Assembly: GCA_934667065.1 (NCBI GenBank)
Contig: CAKULD010000002.1
Span: 286,430-350,429 of the forward strand
Length of the DNA: 64,000 nucleotides
Reading direction: 5' to 3'
Source: an uncultured Collinsella sp.
GTDB taxonomy: Bacteria > Actinomycetota > Coriobacteriia > Coriobacteriales > Coriobacteriaceae
A program made the position numbers and the translations under genes. Under the pieces are notes generated by a model. It saw nothing but the letters and a program-made list of their open reading frames with translations. It had not been told where the DNA came from and searched no databases. The first letter of the stretch is position 1. The number at the start of each line of letters is the position of its first letter. Positions 45,137-53,929 of the stretch are shown in pieces.

Positions 45137-46945
45137 ATGACCTCCTTGAAATTCTCCAGGCGCTTCGCACTTGGCCTGCTCGTCTCGCTGTCCGCCGCCG
45201 TGGCACTGGCTCAGCCCTCAACCGCCCTCGCGGCGTCTGATCCGAACCCGCCCTGCGTCTCCAACGTGACGTTATCCGCAACGACCGTCACGGCCGGCTC
45301 CACGCTTCATATCGCCTATAGCGTCGACGACCCTGACGAGATACGGTCCGTCACGCCGATAATCGAGTCGGTATCCGATGGGGCCGACGACGGTCATGGC
45401 GTCAGTGTCCGTATCGCATTCACCTCAAAAGGAGGCACGACCGATGGCTTCGATATTCCCACCTCCCCCGGCGATCGACCCTGCAGGTACCGGGTTATCG
45501 GCCTTGGCGTTACCGATGCGCTTGGCTGGGTTACCGATGTTTATGACGCGGCGTATGCCAATGAGAAGGGACTCGACTGTCCGACCTTCACCACCGACCC
45601 CCTCGAGTATGAGGTGACCGAAGGTCCCGCGGACCAAAACCCGCCGACCGTGTCATCCGTGTCGCTCTCGAGCAGAGAGGTCGCGACCGGCGCCGACCTC
45701 CACATCTCTTGGACCGTTGCGGATGCAGACGGCGTTCGCTCCGTTTCCCCCATACTGCAGCGGGGTTGGGAGGATACGGACGACGGCTGCTCCGTTTCGT
45801 CGGCCTATTATCACGGAGGCTCGTCTATCGACGGGTTTGACCTCACATTCGACAGCAATAGGATCGGAAGGCACAGGCTGATCGGCCTTTCGGTCACCGA
45901 TGGTTTAGGGTTCGAGACCGACGTGTACGAGAGCTCCTACGCTAGGGCCAACGGCATCTCGGGCGCAACTTTCTCGGTCGCCGACCCGAGCGAGCTCTGC
46001 TTCGAGGTGACCGGCAGCGCGATTGACCGGAACCCGCCCACGGTCTCGGGTGTTTCCATCTCCGCGAAGAGGGTCCCTGTCGGCGGGGTCCTCCGCATTT
46101 ATTGCAATGTAGACGACCCAGACGGTGTGAAGTCGGTCTCCCCAATCCTCGGCGACCCCGGCTATGTCGAGGACCCGAACACGGCAAAAACTCGCAAAAC
46201 GTTGAGCTGCAGCTACGATGCGGCAAGAGGCTATGTCGAAATCGAATTCCCCACATCTCTCTCAATGGGCTCGTTTGAGATCCATGCCCTTGCGATCCTC
46301 GACAAGACGGGTCATGAGACCTTCGTCTACAGCTCCGCCTACGCTGAGCGTAACGGCAAGACCGGCGTTCAGACCTTTGATGTCACCGACGCGAGAGACG
46401 TCAACTTTGACGTGGTCGCCCCGCTGTATGCCGCCACCAAGGGCGACGGACAGGCATATGCAAAGGGCAGTACCGGTGGCCTGACATTCCGCTTCAGCGG
46501 TCCGCTCGATGAGTTCGCCCGTCTCCTCGTGGACGGAGCGGAGGTCTCCGCTGAGAACTACACTGCGACCAAGGGCAGCACGATCATTGAATTCAAACCG
46601 ACCTTCCTCGATGTGCTAACCGTTGGTGGCCATACAGTCACGGTCGCATGGAAGGATGGGACGACATCTGATGCCTCCTTCACCGTGGAGGAGAAGAGCC
46701 AAGGAGGACAGACGAGCGGCGAGACCGACGTGAACTCGCCCAATGGCACGAAGGGCAATTCTGCCGCCAACGAGAAAGATGGCGACAAGGCGTCTACAAA
46801 AAATCCGAGGCACACCACGGGCGACAAATCCAAACTTGCCGCAACTGGCGATTCCGCTTGGACGGTCAGTATCACATTTGCCACGGCGGCCGCAGTCTGC
46901 TTCATAGCTGCGAGAAGGCTTCGTTCCAAAGTGGCATGGCAGTAA
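45137..46945 (+). CDS. Surface protein with three repeats and LAATG sorting signal
   Basis: The 602-aa protein has a signal peptide (basic KFSRR, hydrophobic ALGLLVSLSAAVALA, cleavage near TALAA), then three related repeats of about 125-145 residues, each starting NPPxVSxVxLS and carrying DDPD-x-RSV-x-PI and the pattern of a beta-sandwich domain. An immunoglobulin-like end domain follows, then a Lys/Ser/Thr linker. The C-terminus has LAATGD, a hydrophobic segment and a basic tail (RRLRSK), the layout of a sortase substrate of the LAxTG type used by class E sortases. No sortase gene is in the window. Ligand and role unknown; adhesion or surface binding is a guess. Confidence 0.8.
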   Translation: MTSLKFSRRFALGLLVSLSAAVALAQPSTALAASDPNPPCVSNVTLSATTVTAGSTLHIAYSVDDPDEIRSVTPIIESVSDGADDGHGVSVRIAFTSKGGTTDGFDIPTSPGDRPCRYRVIGLGVTDALGWVTDVYDAAYANEKGLDCPTFTTDPLEYEVTEGPADQNPPTVSSVSLSSREVATGADLHISWTVADADGVRSVSPILQRGWEDTDDGCSVSSAYYHGGSSIDGFDLTFDSNRIGRHRLIGLSVTDGLGFETDVYESSYARANGISGATFSVADPSELCFEVTGSAIDRNPPTVSGVSISAKRVPVGGVLRIYCNVDDPDGVKSVSPILGDPGYVEDPNTAKTRKTLSCSYDAARGYVEIEFPTSLSMGSFEIHALAILDKTGHETFVYSSAYAERNGKTGVQTFDVTDARDVNFDVVAPLYAATKGDGQAYAKGSTGGLTFRFSGPLDEFARLLVDGAEVSAENYTATKGSTIIEFKPTFLDVLTVGGHTVTVAWKDGTTSDASFTVEEKSQGGQTSGETDVNSPNGTKGNSAANEKDGDKASTKNPRHTTGDKSKLAATGDSAWTVSITFATAAAVCFIAARRLRSKVAWQ

Positions 46946-46972
46946 TAATCCCAAAGCGAACTCGATTGGAAA

Positions 46973-46996
46973 GGGCGGCTGGATAGCCGTCCTTTT
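46973..46996 (+). terminator. Terminator of the surface protein gene
   Basis: GGGCGGCT pairs with AGCCGTCC around GGAT, followed by TTTT. Confidence 0.8.
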
Positions 46997-47148
46997 CTTA
47001 AAATCTAGCCTGTCCGTAGAAAAGCCGGTAAGGTCAATACGCTTCGACCGTCAATCGGCCTCGTACTACCGCTAGTCCACCCCGTTCCAGCAGGCCCCTC
47101 AACGGTGAGATAATGCCTGCGACTATCAACATAAGCAAGGAGCGCGTT

Positions 47149-48384
47149 ATGGCAGACAACGAGATCAAGCCCTCGGCGAACGGAGGCCGAGAGGAACTCG
47201 TGGCAAAGCAGCTCGCATCGACCAAAATCCACCTCGCGCTCACCCAGGAGCGTGCGGACGTCTCCGGCGCCATCAAGCTCCCGCTCGAACGAGTCCCCCA
47301 GCTCGGCATAGCGCTCGCCTCGCTCCCCTCGGCGTTCCGCACCGTCACCAATACGGTAAGCGTGCCTATGCTGCTTCAGCCAACCGACAAGTTTGGCAAC
47401 CCGCTCGATCCGTCGATACTCCAGTCATTTAAAGACGGCAGCGGCCTCATGGGATCCTACCGCGACGCCGCCAAGGGCTTTGGGCAGGCGCGCTTCCACG
47501 TAGTCGAGGGCGACATCGCCACAAGCGTCACGCAGGTTCCCTACGATCCAACGTCGTTGTTCATAGCAGCCGCGATTGCGCAGATAAACCAAAAGCTCGA
47601 CTCCATCCAGGAGTCCATCGATGAGATGTTCGACTATATGCGCCTGCGCGACAAAGCAAACATGCGCGCCAACCTCAAGACGCTTACAGGCATCCTCAAC
47701 AGCTACGGTCTCTACTACGACAACGCCATCGAAATGACAAACGCCCATATGAAGGTAATCGACATCAAGCAGTCGTCCGAGCAGGATATGGAGTTCTTCC
47801 GCTCGCAGGCGCAGACGGGTCTGGAAAAGAAAGGGTTCATCGAGGTGCGAGACGGCGTGGGTAGACGTCTCGACAAGGTTCTCGACTACCTCAAGGACTG
47901 CCAGCTCGCCACCTACATCCATGCATTCTCACTGTTCCTCGAGCCCATGCTCACCCAAAACTTCAAGCCCGCAAAGCTCGCAGACGCCGCCGCGAAGATC
48001 GAGGCCGATTCCCTCGCCTACCGTGAGCTCTACACCGAGTGTTACAACGCACTCGAAGCGGGGACTGCCGACACCGTCGATGCGGCACTGTTGGGCGGTC
48101 TCGCGTCCGCGGGCAAATTGCTCGGTCATGCCATCGCAAAGACCCCCGTGGGCGACCACACTCTCATCGATGAGGCGCTCGAGGGTGCAGGAGAGGGCCT
48201 CGGCAGGTTCAACGACAGACAATCCGAGAAACTCATCGAGAAGCTCCATCAGGCAAAGACGCCCGACGTCGCGCCGTTCAGGCAAAGCGTGATGGAGATC
48301 GACACCCTCTACAACCGCCCTACGCAGATTGCCGTGGACGCCGAGAACGTCTACATTCTGCCTGCTAAACAGCAAGAAGAGTAG
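47149..48384 (+). CDS. Hypothetical 411-aa cytoplasmic protein
   Basis: A mostly helical, soluble protein: an N-terminal segment of about 100 residues, then IAAAIAQINQKLDSIQESIDEMF (coiled-coil-like, near residue 140) and further amphipathic helices, and a Gly/Ala-rich GGLASAGKLLGHAIA stretch. No signal peptide or catalytic motif is seen. ATG 47149 follows AAGGAG by 7 nt. It is next to the surface protein and the Abi gene, but no operon link is visible. Confidence 0.65.
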   Translation: MADNEIKPSANGGREELVAKQLASTKIHLALTQERADVSGAIKLPLERVPQLGIALASLPSAFRTVTNTVSVPMLLQPTDKFGNPLDPSILQSFKDGSGLMGSYRDAAKGFGQARFHVVEGDIATSVTQVPYDPTSLFIAAAIAQINQKLDSIQESIDEMFDYMRLRDKANMRANLKTLTGILNSYGLYYDNAIEMTNAHMKVIDIKQSSEQDMEFFRSQAQTGLEKKGFIEVRDGVGRRLDKVLDYLKDCQLATYIHAFSLFLEPMLTQNFKPAKLADAAAKIEADSLAYRELYTECYNALEAGTADTVDAALLGGLASAGKLLGHAIAKTPVGDHTLIDEALEGAGEGLGRFNDRQSEKLIEKLHQAKTPDVAPFRQSVMEIDTLYNRPTQIAVDAENVYILPAKQQEE

Positions 48385-48462
48385 CGATACGCGACAGACA
48401 CATGCCTACGGACGGCTGACGCCCCCTACCTCCCCTCCGCCTTCAGCTTTAGTAGCAGATCG

Positions 48463-49203
48463 CTACAACTCGACCTTCACGGGTGCAGGGTGTTCCTCTA
48501 AGAATTGCTCAGCAGCCGTCACATCTTTAGAGCTGTATAGACTTGCATAGGCGTCGGGGCAAAGGGCCCGGAATAGTTCGGCAATATCGGCGTCAACGTC
48601 CTTGGGTGAGCAACCGCTTTCTCCAGGGTTGAAGAGCCTCTCGTTGTGCGCGACGCGGTTACGCAGCTTGTTAATTGCCTCAATCTTGAGATTAAGTTCC
48701 GCGCGATCGGTTCCCTTGGGCCACGCGGCATGCAGATACGGAATCCAGAGGTCGCGTTCTCGGCTTCGGTCGGTCATATGTGCCCAGAAGCCCAGCATGA
48801 GGCCAGCGACCACTTGGTTCGGGTTAGAAGGATCATGCGCACGACCGCAGGCGTCCTCCACGGCACGACGGTTAACCAAGTTCACGTCGCGGAGTTTCTT
48901 TGCCTTGCTCTTGCGCATAATGGGGCGCGTCACGGGTGAATTAGCATCGAAAAGCCAGTGTTCATCACCATGGAATCGTTCGGTGAGGACGCGATCATAG
49001 GCATTACGCAACGCAAGTTCAAAGTGAGCGATATCGCCCATGAGCGACTGTCCAAGCATGAGGTTCCACTCATGCAGCTCAAGAGCACGATCAATGTCGC
49101 CGCCGCACAAGTCTAGATACGAGGAAAGCCTAGAAGTTGAGAGCCAGTGCTCTGCCCATTCGCAACGCGATGCAATCTTGGGCTCCGCAGGCTCGTCAGT
49201 CAT
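48463..49203 (-). CDS. Abi family protein with HEPN RNxxxH motif
   Basis: The 246-aa protein matches the abortive infection Abi_2/AbiD-F type: WLSTSRLSSYL near residue 20, HFELALRNAYDRVL near residue 60-73 and LRNRVAHNERLF near residue 180-191. R181, N182 and H186 give the R-N-x3-H ribonuclease motif of HEPN proteins. Such proteins cut RNA after phage infection and stop growth. It is a single gene with no paired antitoxin, on the strand opposite the preceding unknown gene, in the accessory block. Confidence 0.85.
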   Translation of the reverse strand: MTDEPAEPKIASRCEWAEHWLSTSRLSSYLDLCGGDIDRALELHEWNLMLGQSLMGDIAHFELALRNAYDRVLTERFHGDEHWLFDANSPVTRPIMRKSKAKKLRDVNLVNRRAVEDACGRAHDPSNPNQVVAGLMLGFWAHMTDRSRERDLWIPYLHAAWPKGTDRAELNLKIEAINKLRNRVAHNERLFNPGESGCSPKDVDADIAELFRALCPDAYASLYSSKDVTAAEQFLEEHPAPVKVEL

Positions 49204-49231
49204 TCGGCTACTCCTATAGATATGAATTTAG

Positions 49232-49271
49232 GCCCGGTGACTTGAATCAGCGGTCATCCCGGGCCCATCAA
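49232..49271. repeat. Hairpin segment A, copy 1
   Basis: GGCCCGGTGAC and GTCATCCCGGGCC form a long imperfect stem downstream of the exonuclease gene (minus strand). Almost the same 40 bp recurs at 50253-50292, in the same orientation. Confidence 0.65.
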
Positions 49272-49280
49272 TACGCAGTA

Positions 49281-49328
49281 TACCCACGGGCAGCAGGTTT
49301 AACAAATGGATTTTCGGTAACGAAGCCA
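49281..49328. repeat. Segment B, copy 1
   Basis: TTTAACAAATGGATTTTCGG and flanking bases recur at 50466-50515. Here it is adjacent to segment A, between A and the exonuclease stop. Confidence 0.6.
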
Positions 49329-49344
49329 TCCAAATTACGCTGCC

Positions 49345-50079
49345 CTACCTCCCCTCCGCCTTCAGCTTCAGCAGCAGGTCGCCCAGCTCGGGGCACTTGC
49401 TAGAGAGACGCGTCTGGGCTCGCTCGCCCATCCCCCATCGTTGACGAACTTCCTGGGCACACGGACTCACGCGGTAGTCCCCGTCCATCACCTGCTTGAG
49501 CAGCTTGACGGTCACGCGTGCGTCGGCGAGGGCGCTATGGGCGTGGCCCGTCGACTCATCAAAATCGATGCCAAACCACGTTGCCGCGTCGCCCAACGAG
49601 ACACACCCATGGCTGCCCACGTCCATAATCGAGGTATAAAACGCCTGCAGGTCGGCCCAGCCCGTAGGAAGGGCAGCAAGGTCGACGTGCTTTGCCTGGC
49701 ACTCGGTCGCAAGCTGTCGGCGGTCCGCCCCGCTCCAGCAGACCACCTGGGCGGAGTAGCGACCGATCCAATCGCTGAGCCTTTTGATCACCACGTAGAG
49801 CGGATCGGCCATTGCGGTGTCCACGGCCGATATCCCCGTGAGCTCGCGGACGGGATACGCAACACCTTCGGCATAATCCGTCTGCACAAACTGCGAGAAT
49901 TCGCCCATCACGTTGCCGCGGTTGTCGAGCTTAACGGCGCCGACCTCGATGATCTCGTTGCGCAGCCCGCGGCGCTGGCGCTGCTTTGGCACCGGCGCAA
50001 ACTCAAAGTCGAACACAATCTGGCGCGCAAAGTTCGTCGTATCGATAGCCGAGATACCCGGCGTCTTTTTGTCTGGCAC
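49345..50079 (-). CDS. DEDDh 3'-5' exonuclease
   Basis: The 244-aa protein has the DnaQ-type exonuclease motifs IVFDFEFAP (Exo I Asp/Glu), a central Asp region, and HAHSALADARVT (Exo III His-x4-Asp). The fold resembles KapD and similar stand-alone RNA or DNA exonucleases. The start is GTG 50079 with AAAGG 8 nt upstream. The C-terminal 50 residues are not part of the nuclease fold. It could act in repair or in RNA turnover; in this accessory block a link to defence is possible but unproven. Confidence 0.85.
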   Translation of the reverse strand: MPDKKTPGISAIDTTNFARQIVFDFEFAPVPKQRQRRGLRNEIIEVGAVKLDNRGNVMGEFSQFVQTDYAEGVAYPVRELTGISAVDTAMADPLYVVIKRLSDWIGRYSAQVVCWSGADRRQLATECQAKHVDLAALPTGWADLQAFYTSIMDVGSHGCVSLGDAATWFGIDFDESTGHAHSALADARVTVKLLKQVMDGDYRVSPCAQEVRQRWGMGERAQTRLSSKCPELGDLLLKLKAEGR

Positions 50080-50252
50080 GGTCAGGGCCTTTCTCCGTCA
50101 ACTGCCGCTCGTTACACAGGCGGCTACATTGCCGTAAGGATAGGTGCCCGTGGGGACATGAAAGCGGGACGCAATGCCATACGCCAGGCACGCGCCTTAC
50201 AGTCGGCCCCGCGAGAGCCGCCCGCCCTATTCAAATGCATGAAAAAGATTGA

Positions 50253-50292
50253 GGCCCGGTGACTTGAATCAGAGGTCATCCCGGGCCCATCA
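50253..50292. repeat. Hairpin segment A, copy 2
   Basis: This is the second copy of the segment at 49232-49271. It overlaps the 3' end of the small 55-aa gene and may terminate it. Confidence 0.65.
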
Positions 50293-50457
50293 GAGCTCAT
50301 AGAGCTCTTGGTCGCTTTGGTCTCGCTCTTCACGGCGCTTATCTGACTTTCCGAGGCACTCAAGCAGCATTCGAAGCATAACACGCACTGCCATTAAGGC
50401 ATTGACCTCTTGACCAAGCAACGGCGCTGCCCAGCTTTCCAGAACTTGGGCTGCCAT
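50290..50457 (-). CDS. Possible small 55-aa protein
   Basis: The frame reads from ATG 50457 with GAGG just upstream: a hydrophobic helix-like segment (APLLGQEVNALMAVRVMLRM) and a highly charged end (SDKRREERDQSDQELYEL). No family is recognised, and gene status is uncertain. Confidence 0.35.
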   Translation of the reverse strand: MAAQVLESWAAPLLGQEVNALMAVRVMLRMLLECLGKSDKRREERDQSDQELYEL

Positions 50458-50792
50458 CGACCTCATTCTATCCGCGGGCGTCGGGTTTAACAAATGGATT
50501 TTCGGTAATGGAGGCCTGGTGCTCGCCGGATTCTGGGACGAGGTTTCCGCTTGTGGCCCCTACCGGAAAATGCATCCCACTCTGAGTGCTTATTCTGGGA
50601 TGCAGTTTCCGTTTGCGAGCCATTGGGAAAGCGCGTCCCACTCTGAAGCCGAATTCCGGGACGCAGTTTCCGCTTGAGGGCCGATCCGGAAACGGCATCC
50701 CACTCTGAGGCCGAAATCTGGACGCAGTTTCCGCCAAAGGCTGCAAAGGGAAAGCGCGTCCCGTTCCGGGCATCAAATCAGGGCGCGCTTCG
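50458..50792. other. Intergenic region with segment B copy 2 and repeat array 1
   Basis: The 335-bp region consists of the B copy (50466-50515) and the first 62-bp array. No gene of recognisable type is present, although a frame is open through it. Confidence 0.6.
50535..50790. repeat. 62-bp palindromic repeat array 1
   Basis: The motif GGGACGCAGTTTCC or a variant starts at 50535, 50597, 50658 and about 50719 (61-62 bp apart), each facing an inverted GGAAA-GCGTCCC-type arm about 35 bp later. A degenerate unit continues to the ATPase stop at 50793. Same family as the arrays at 52.3 and 53.9 kb. Confidence 0.85.
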
Positions 50793-52184
50793 TTATCCCC
50801 GCTCGCACATCTCGGCAAATGAAATCAGTTTGGCGTCTCCCCTGCGCGCTGCAGCCTCCCGGCACCCCTGCGTAAAGCCGCGCTTCGAGAAGATCGCGTA
50901 GCTTTTGCGCTGCCGCCTAAAGAGTTCGCTTCGGTACACGAGCTTTTCAAGAACATCCTCGCCCACCGGCTCGTTGCGCCATTTGCATTCTGCAAAGAGT
51001 GCTGTACCCTCCCCGTCATCGACAATCAAATCGATCTCTTCCTGCGTGCGCGTTCGGTTGTCCGTTCCCCACCAGCGGCCAACGGTTGCCGGCACCACAT
51101 CGAGCTCGCCTGCGCGCGCAAGCTCATACACGTACTGCCGGCAGATAAGCTCAAATACCGCACCCATATAATCAGACAGGTGCGGCTCGATGCGACCATA
51201 CGCCATCTCGGCCATACCGTTTTGAATCAGCCCTATGTTCTGCGGCACAAACCGATACCAAAACCTGAACATCTGATCGCACAGCTGGTACACAGCCCGC
51301 TTGTTGCTCGTCTCGTTGAGCGGCAACTCGCGCTCGACGATGCCAAGCGATATCAGCTTATCGACATACATTTTTACGTTGCTCGCCGGGATTCCCGCGG
51401 CGCCAGAGATCTCCGAGAGCTTCGAGCGGCCTTGGGCGATTGCCTGCACAATGGCATCGTATTGCTCGGGGTTGCGGCACTCTTGCAACAACAAGTTGCT
51501 TGGCTCTTCAAAGAGATAGCCCGAGGGGTTAAGGAACAAGCGCGTAATGTTGTCTTTAAGAGATGCCGACGGGTCGACTTTCTCGACATATGCGGGAATG
51601 CCGCCCGTCATGCCATAGCAAACTGCCGCGTCCTCGCGATCCATGCTGTGCCACAAGTCGAGTGTCGTCAGAAAGTCGAGCGGCATGATTTTGAACTGCG
51701 CCGTTCGTCTGCCATAGAGCGGGCTCTCGTAACCCAGCACCTGCTCTTCCATAAACGAGAGGGACGACCCGCACAGGATAAGCATGAGCTTGGTCTCTTT
51801 GTACAAGTGGTCGATTTTTTCTTGCAGCAACGAGCTGACCTCGGGGCACGACTGAGCCAGATAGGGGTACTCATCGATTACAACGACCAGACGGTTCTCG
51901 CGCGACATGGCGGCAAGCGCATCGAATGCCTCGTCAAAAGATCGGAACGACAGGGCCGCTGCCCCCGTCTGGCCGGCAAGTATCGCTTGGCTGAAGTACT
52001 GCAGATTCGCCTCCGCATTGGTGCGACGAGCCTGAAAGTAAATGGCGCGCTTTCCCTGAATGAACTCCGTGATAAGGCGCGTCTTGCCCACGCGGCGGCG
52101 GCCGTAAATCACGGGCATCTCAAAGGAATCTGAGTTGTAGAGCCGATTGAGCTCGGACATTTCTGCTGTTCTGCCGATAAACAT
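50793..52184 (-). CDS. AAA ATPase with C-terminal nuclease-like (DUF234) domain
   Basis: The 463-aa protein has Walker A YGRRRVGKTRL (residues 28-37), Walker B VVIDEYPYL (D104, E105) and a sensor region CGSSLSFM, as in the archaeal-type STAND ATPases. A middle winged-helix region includes SNVKMYVDKLISLGIVER. The C-terminal part has EEIDLIVDDGEG followed by ALFAECKWRN, the PD-(D/E)xK pattern of nuclease-like DUF234 domains. This family is common in bacterial genomes of anaerobes and is often of unknown function. It is divergent from the gene at 52.9 kb, with a strong palindrome just upstream of its ATG. Confidence 0.9.
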   Translation of the reverse strand: MFIGRTAEMSELNRLYNSDSFEMPVIYGRRRVGKTRLITEFIQGKRAIYFQARRTNAEANLQYFSQAILAGQTGAAALSFRSFDEAFDALAAMSRENRLVVVIDEYPYLAQSCPEVSSLLQEKIDHLYKETKLMLILCGSSLSFMEEQVLGYESPLYGRRTAQFKIMPLDFLTTLDLWHSMDREDAAVCYGMTGGIPAYVEKVDPSASLKDNITRLFLNPSGYLFEEPSNLLLQECRNPEQYDAIVQAIAQGRSKLSEISGAAGIPASNVKMYVDKLISLGIVERELPLNETSNKRAVYQLCDQMFRFWYRFVPQNIGLIQNGMAEMAYGRIEPHLSDYMGAVFELICRQYVYELARAGELDVVPATVGRWWGTDNRTRTQEEIDLIVDDGEGTALFAECKWRNEPVGEDVLEKLVYRSELFRRQRKSYAIFSKRGFTQGCREAAARRGDAKLISFAEMCERG

Positions 52185-52204
52185 GGGCGGACCTTTTATC
52201 CCTT

Positions 52205-52256
52205 ACGTTATAGCTGGCTATATTATAGCTGCTTATAATATAGCCAGCTATAACGT
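52205..52256. promoter_or_regulatory. Perfect 23-bp inverted repeat upstream of the AAA ATPase gene
   Basis: ACGTTATAGCTGGCTATATT... (52205-52227) and its exact complement (52234-52256) surround GCTGCT. It lies 21-72 bp upstream of the ATPase start and contains TATAAT on both strands, so it can act as promoter, operator or both. It may be the site of autoregulation. Confidence 0.65.
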
Positions 52257-52302
52257 TATGAGACTGCACCCAGGAATTACGTCGCGGCCCCATCGACAAA
52301 GT

Positions 52303-52612
52303 GGGGTGAATCTTCCGCTTGAGGACACTTTGGGAAAGCGTGTCCCGCTCTGGGACCGAGAAATGGGACGCAGTTTCCCCGGGCGGCCCCTTTGGTCCCC
52401 GGTGTCCCACTTTGGAGCCGAACTCTGGGATGCACTTTCCCAGACGAGCTTAAAGGGGAAAGCGCGTCCCGGTTTGAGACTCGATTCTGGGACGTGGTTT
52501 CCCCGAGCGGCCTCAGCGGGAAAGTACGTCCCATTCTGAGGGTTGATTCTGGGACGCGTTTTCCCGAGCGGGCTCTTTGGGAAAATGCATCCCACTCTGG
52601 CCGCCGGCCCAA
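52303..52612. repeat. 62-bp palindromic repeat array 2
   Basis: Left arms start at 52303 (degenerate), 52365, 52427, 52489 and 52551, exactly 62 bp apart. The arm GGGACGCAGTTTCC faces GGGAAAGCGCGTCCC in each unit. Confidence 0.9.
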
Positions 52613-52887
52613 CGTTCATATCACACGTCCTTGAGCATGTGCTCAGCAGTTTCAATACAGCAGGAAAACTGCCGTTTTTCGGAAAAGTACACGTCCCTAA
52701 ACTTACCTGGTTTTCATAACTTTCGACCGTTCAGGGGTGCCGATTACCGCTCACCGATTCAGTTTCAAAATACGACGTCAAAACAGGCCATCTACCTGCA
52801 TGGTTAGATTTTGGTCAGCTTTTGGCCAGCTGAGCGGCAAGTTCTGGCTGATACGTTTTTGCTACCCCAAAAAGAAGGAGGTAGCCC

Positions 52888-53886
52888 ATGGCGCATTGCA
52901 ACGACCAAATCATCGACCAACTACTAACCCAAACCGAGCGGGAGGGGCGATGCCTTATTCCCCCGAGCACGGCAATCCGAAAAGCGCTGCTGCGGCGCAC
53001 CGGCGACACGGTCGTCTCGCCCACGCCGGGACTGTTCGCACGCAAGACACGTTGGGAAGAGCTCAACCGAGCGCAGCGCCATGTCGAGATTGTCCGCGCC
53101 CTTGCGATACAGCATCCCGAGTGGACCTTTTGCTCCTACTCAGCAGCTTGTCTGCTAGGTCTCGAAGTCTCGTGGCGGCACCTGAACGTCGTGCATGTCT
53201 GCAGTGAGACAAAGCCGTCAGCTCGACCGGGCGCGCGGATCCAGCGGCACCGGACCGAGCCGGCCGGCGCGATAGACCAAGGCGGCATATCGATAACGCC
53301 GCCCATCCAAACGGTGACGGACTGTCTGCTGCAAACCGGTTTTGCCGACGGCATGCCCATTGCCGATTCGGCGATCTCAAAGCTCGGTCTAACGCGAGAG
53401 CAGCTGATGGAAACAGTCGAAAAACGGGCGGGAGCTCGCAACGGTCGCGCGGTGCGTACTGCGCTCACCACGCTGCAATATGCCGACGCGCTCGCCGAGA
53501 GCGGCGGGGAATCAGTCGCTCGAGCCGTCATGATCGAGACGGGCTTTGCGCCCGACCGACTCCAATACGAACTGACGGACCCCTTCGATTCGACCGAGAG
53601 CATGCGAACGGATTTTGCCTGGGAACGCCAAGCTCGGGAGCTCACACTGGGCGAACTCGACGGCTTCGTCAAATACACCGACCAGGCCATGCTCGCGGGG
53701 CGCACCACGGCCGAGACGCTCGTTGCCGAACGTCAGCGCGAGGCACACCTATCGCTCTACGGCCATCCGCTCATCCGCTTTACCATGAACGAAGTCCACT
53801 CGGCAGGGGTCTTGGCGAAGAAGCTGCAAACGGCAGGGGTTAGGCAGACCGCACTACCGACATGGCTCAACGACGTGGACTTGTAG
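52888..53886 (+). CDS. AbiEi-antitoxin-like / DUF559-type protein
   Basis: The 332-aa protein has an N-terminal segment with a possible winged helix (IIDQLLTQTEREGRC, then RWEELNRAQRHVEIVRAL), the region YSAACLLGLEVSW, and GGISITPPIQTVTDCLLQTG, all common in proteins annotated as type IV antitoxin AbiEi-like or of the CTP-synthase-like group in Coriobacteria. The C-terminal third has DFAWERQARELTLGELDGF and may be a nuclease-like domain. No toxin partner is adjacent. GAAGGAGG precedes ATG 52888. It is flanked by 62-bp arrays on both sides. Confidence 0.6.
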   Translation: MAHCNDQIIDQLLTQTEREGRCLIPPSTAIRKALLRRTGDTVVSPTPGLFARKTRWEELNRAQRHVEIVRALAIQHPEWTFCSYSAACLLGLEVSWRHLNVVHVCSETKPSARPGARIQRHRTEPAGAIDQGGISITPPIQTVTDCLLQTGFADGMPIADSAISKLGLTREQLMETVEKRAGARNGRAVRTALTTLQYADALAESGGESVARAVMIETGFAPDRLQYELTDPFDSTESMRTDFAWERQARELTLGELDGFVKYTDQAMLAGRTTAETLVAERQREAHLSLYGHPLIRFTMNEVHSAGVLAKKLQTAGVRQTALPTWLNDVDL

Positions 53887-53929
53887 AGGTTGATGAGCAG
53901 CGCATTGACGCATCGCATCTCCCCCATCT

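Larger units (their letters stand above)
52185..52887. other. 703-bp intergenic region with palindrome and array 2
   Basis: From left: the 23-bp palindrome, a 62-bp array of five units (52303-52612), a TGAGCATGTGCTCA palindrome (52633-52646) and an AT-rich stretch leading to GAAGGAGG before ATG 52888. No gene is present. Confidence 0.65.

Noticed and set aside
50468..50818. Protein encoded by the array at 50.5 kb (and similar frames at 52.3 and 54.0 kb)
   Set aside because: These frames are open only because the repeat has few stops. A 62-bp period is not a multiple of three, so no repeated peptide is kept in one frame.
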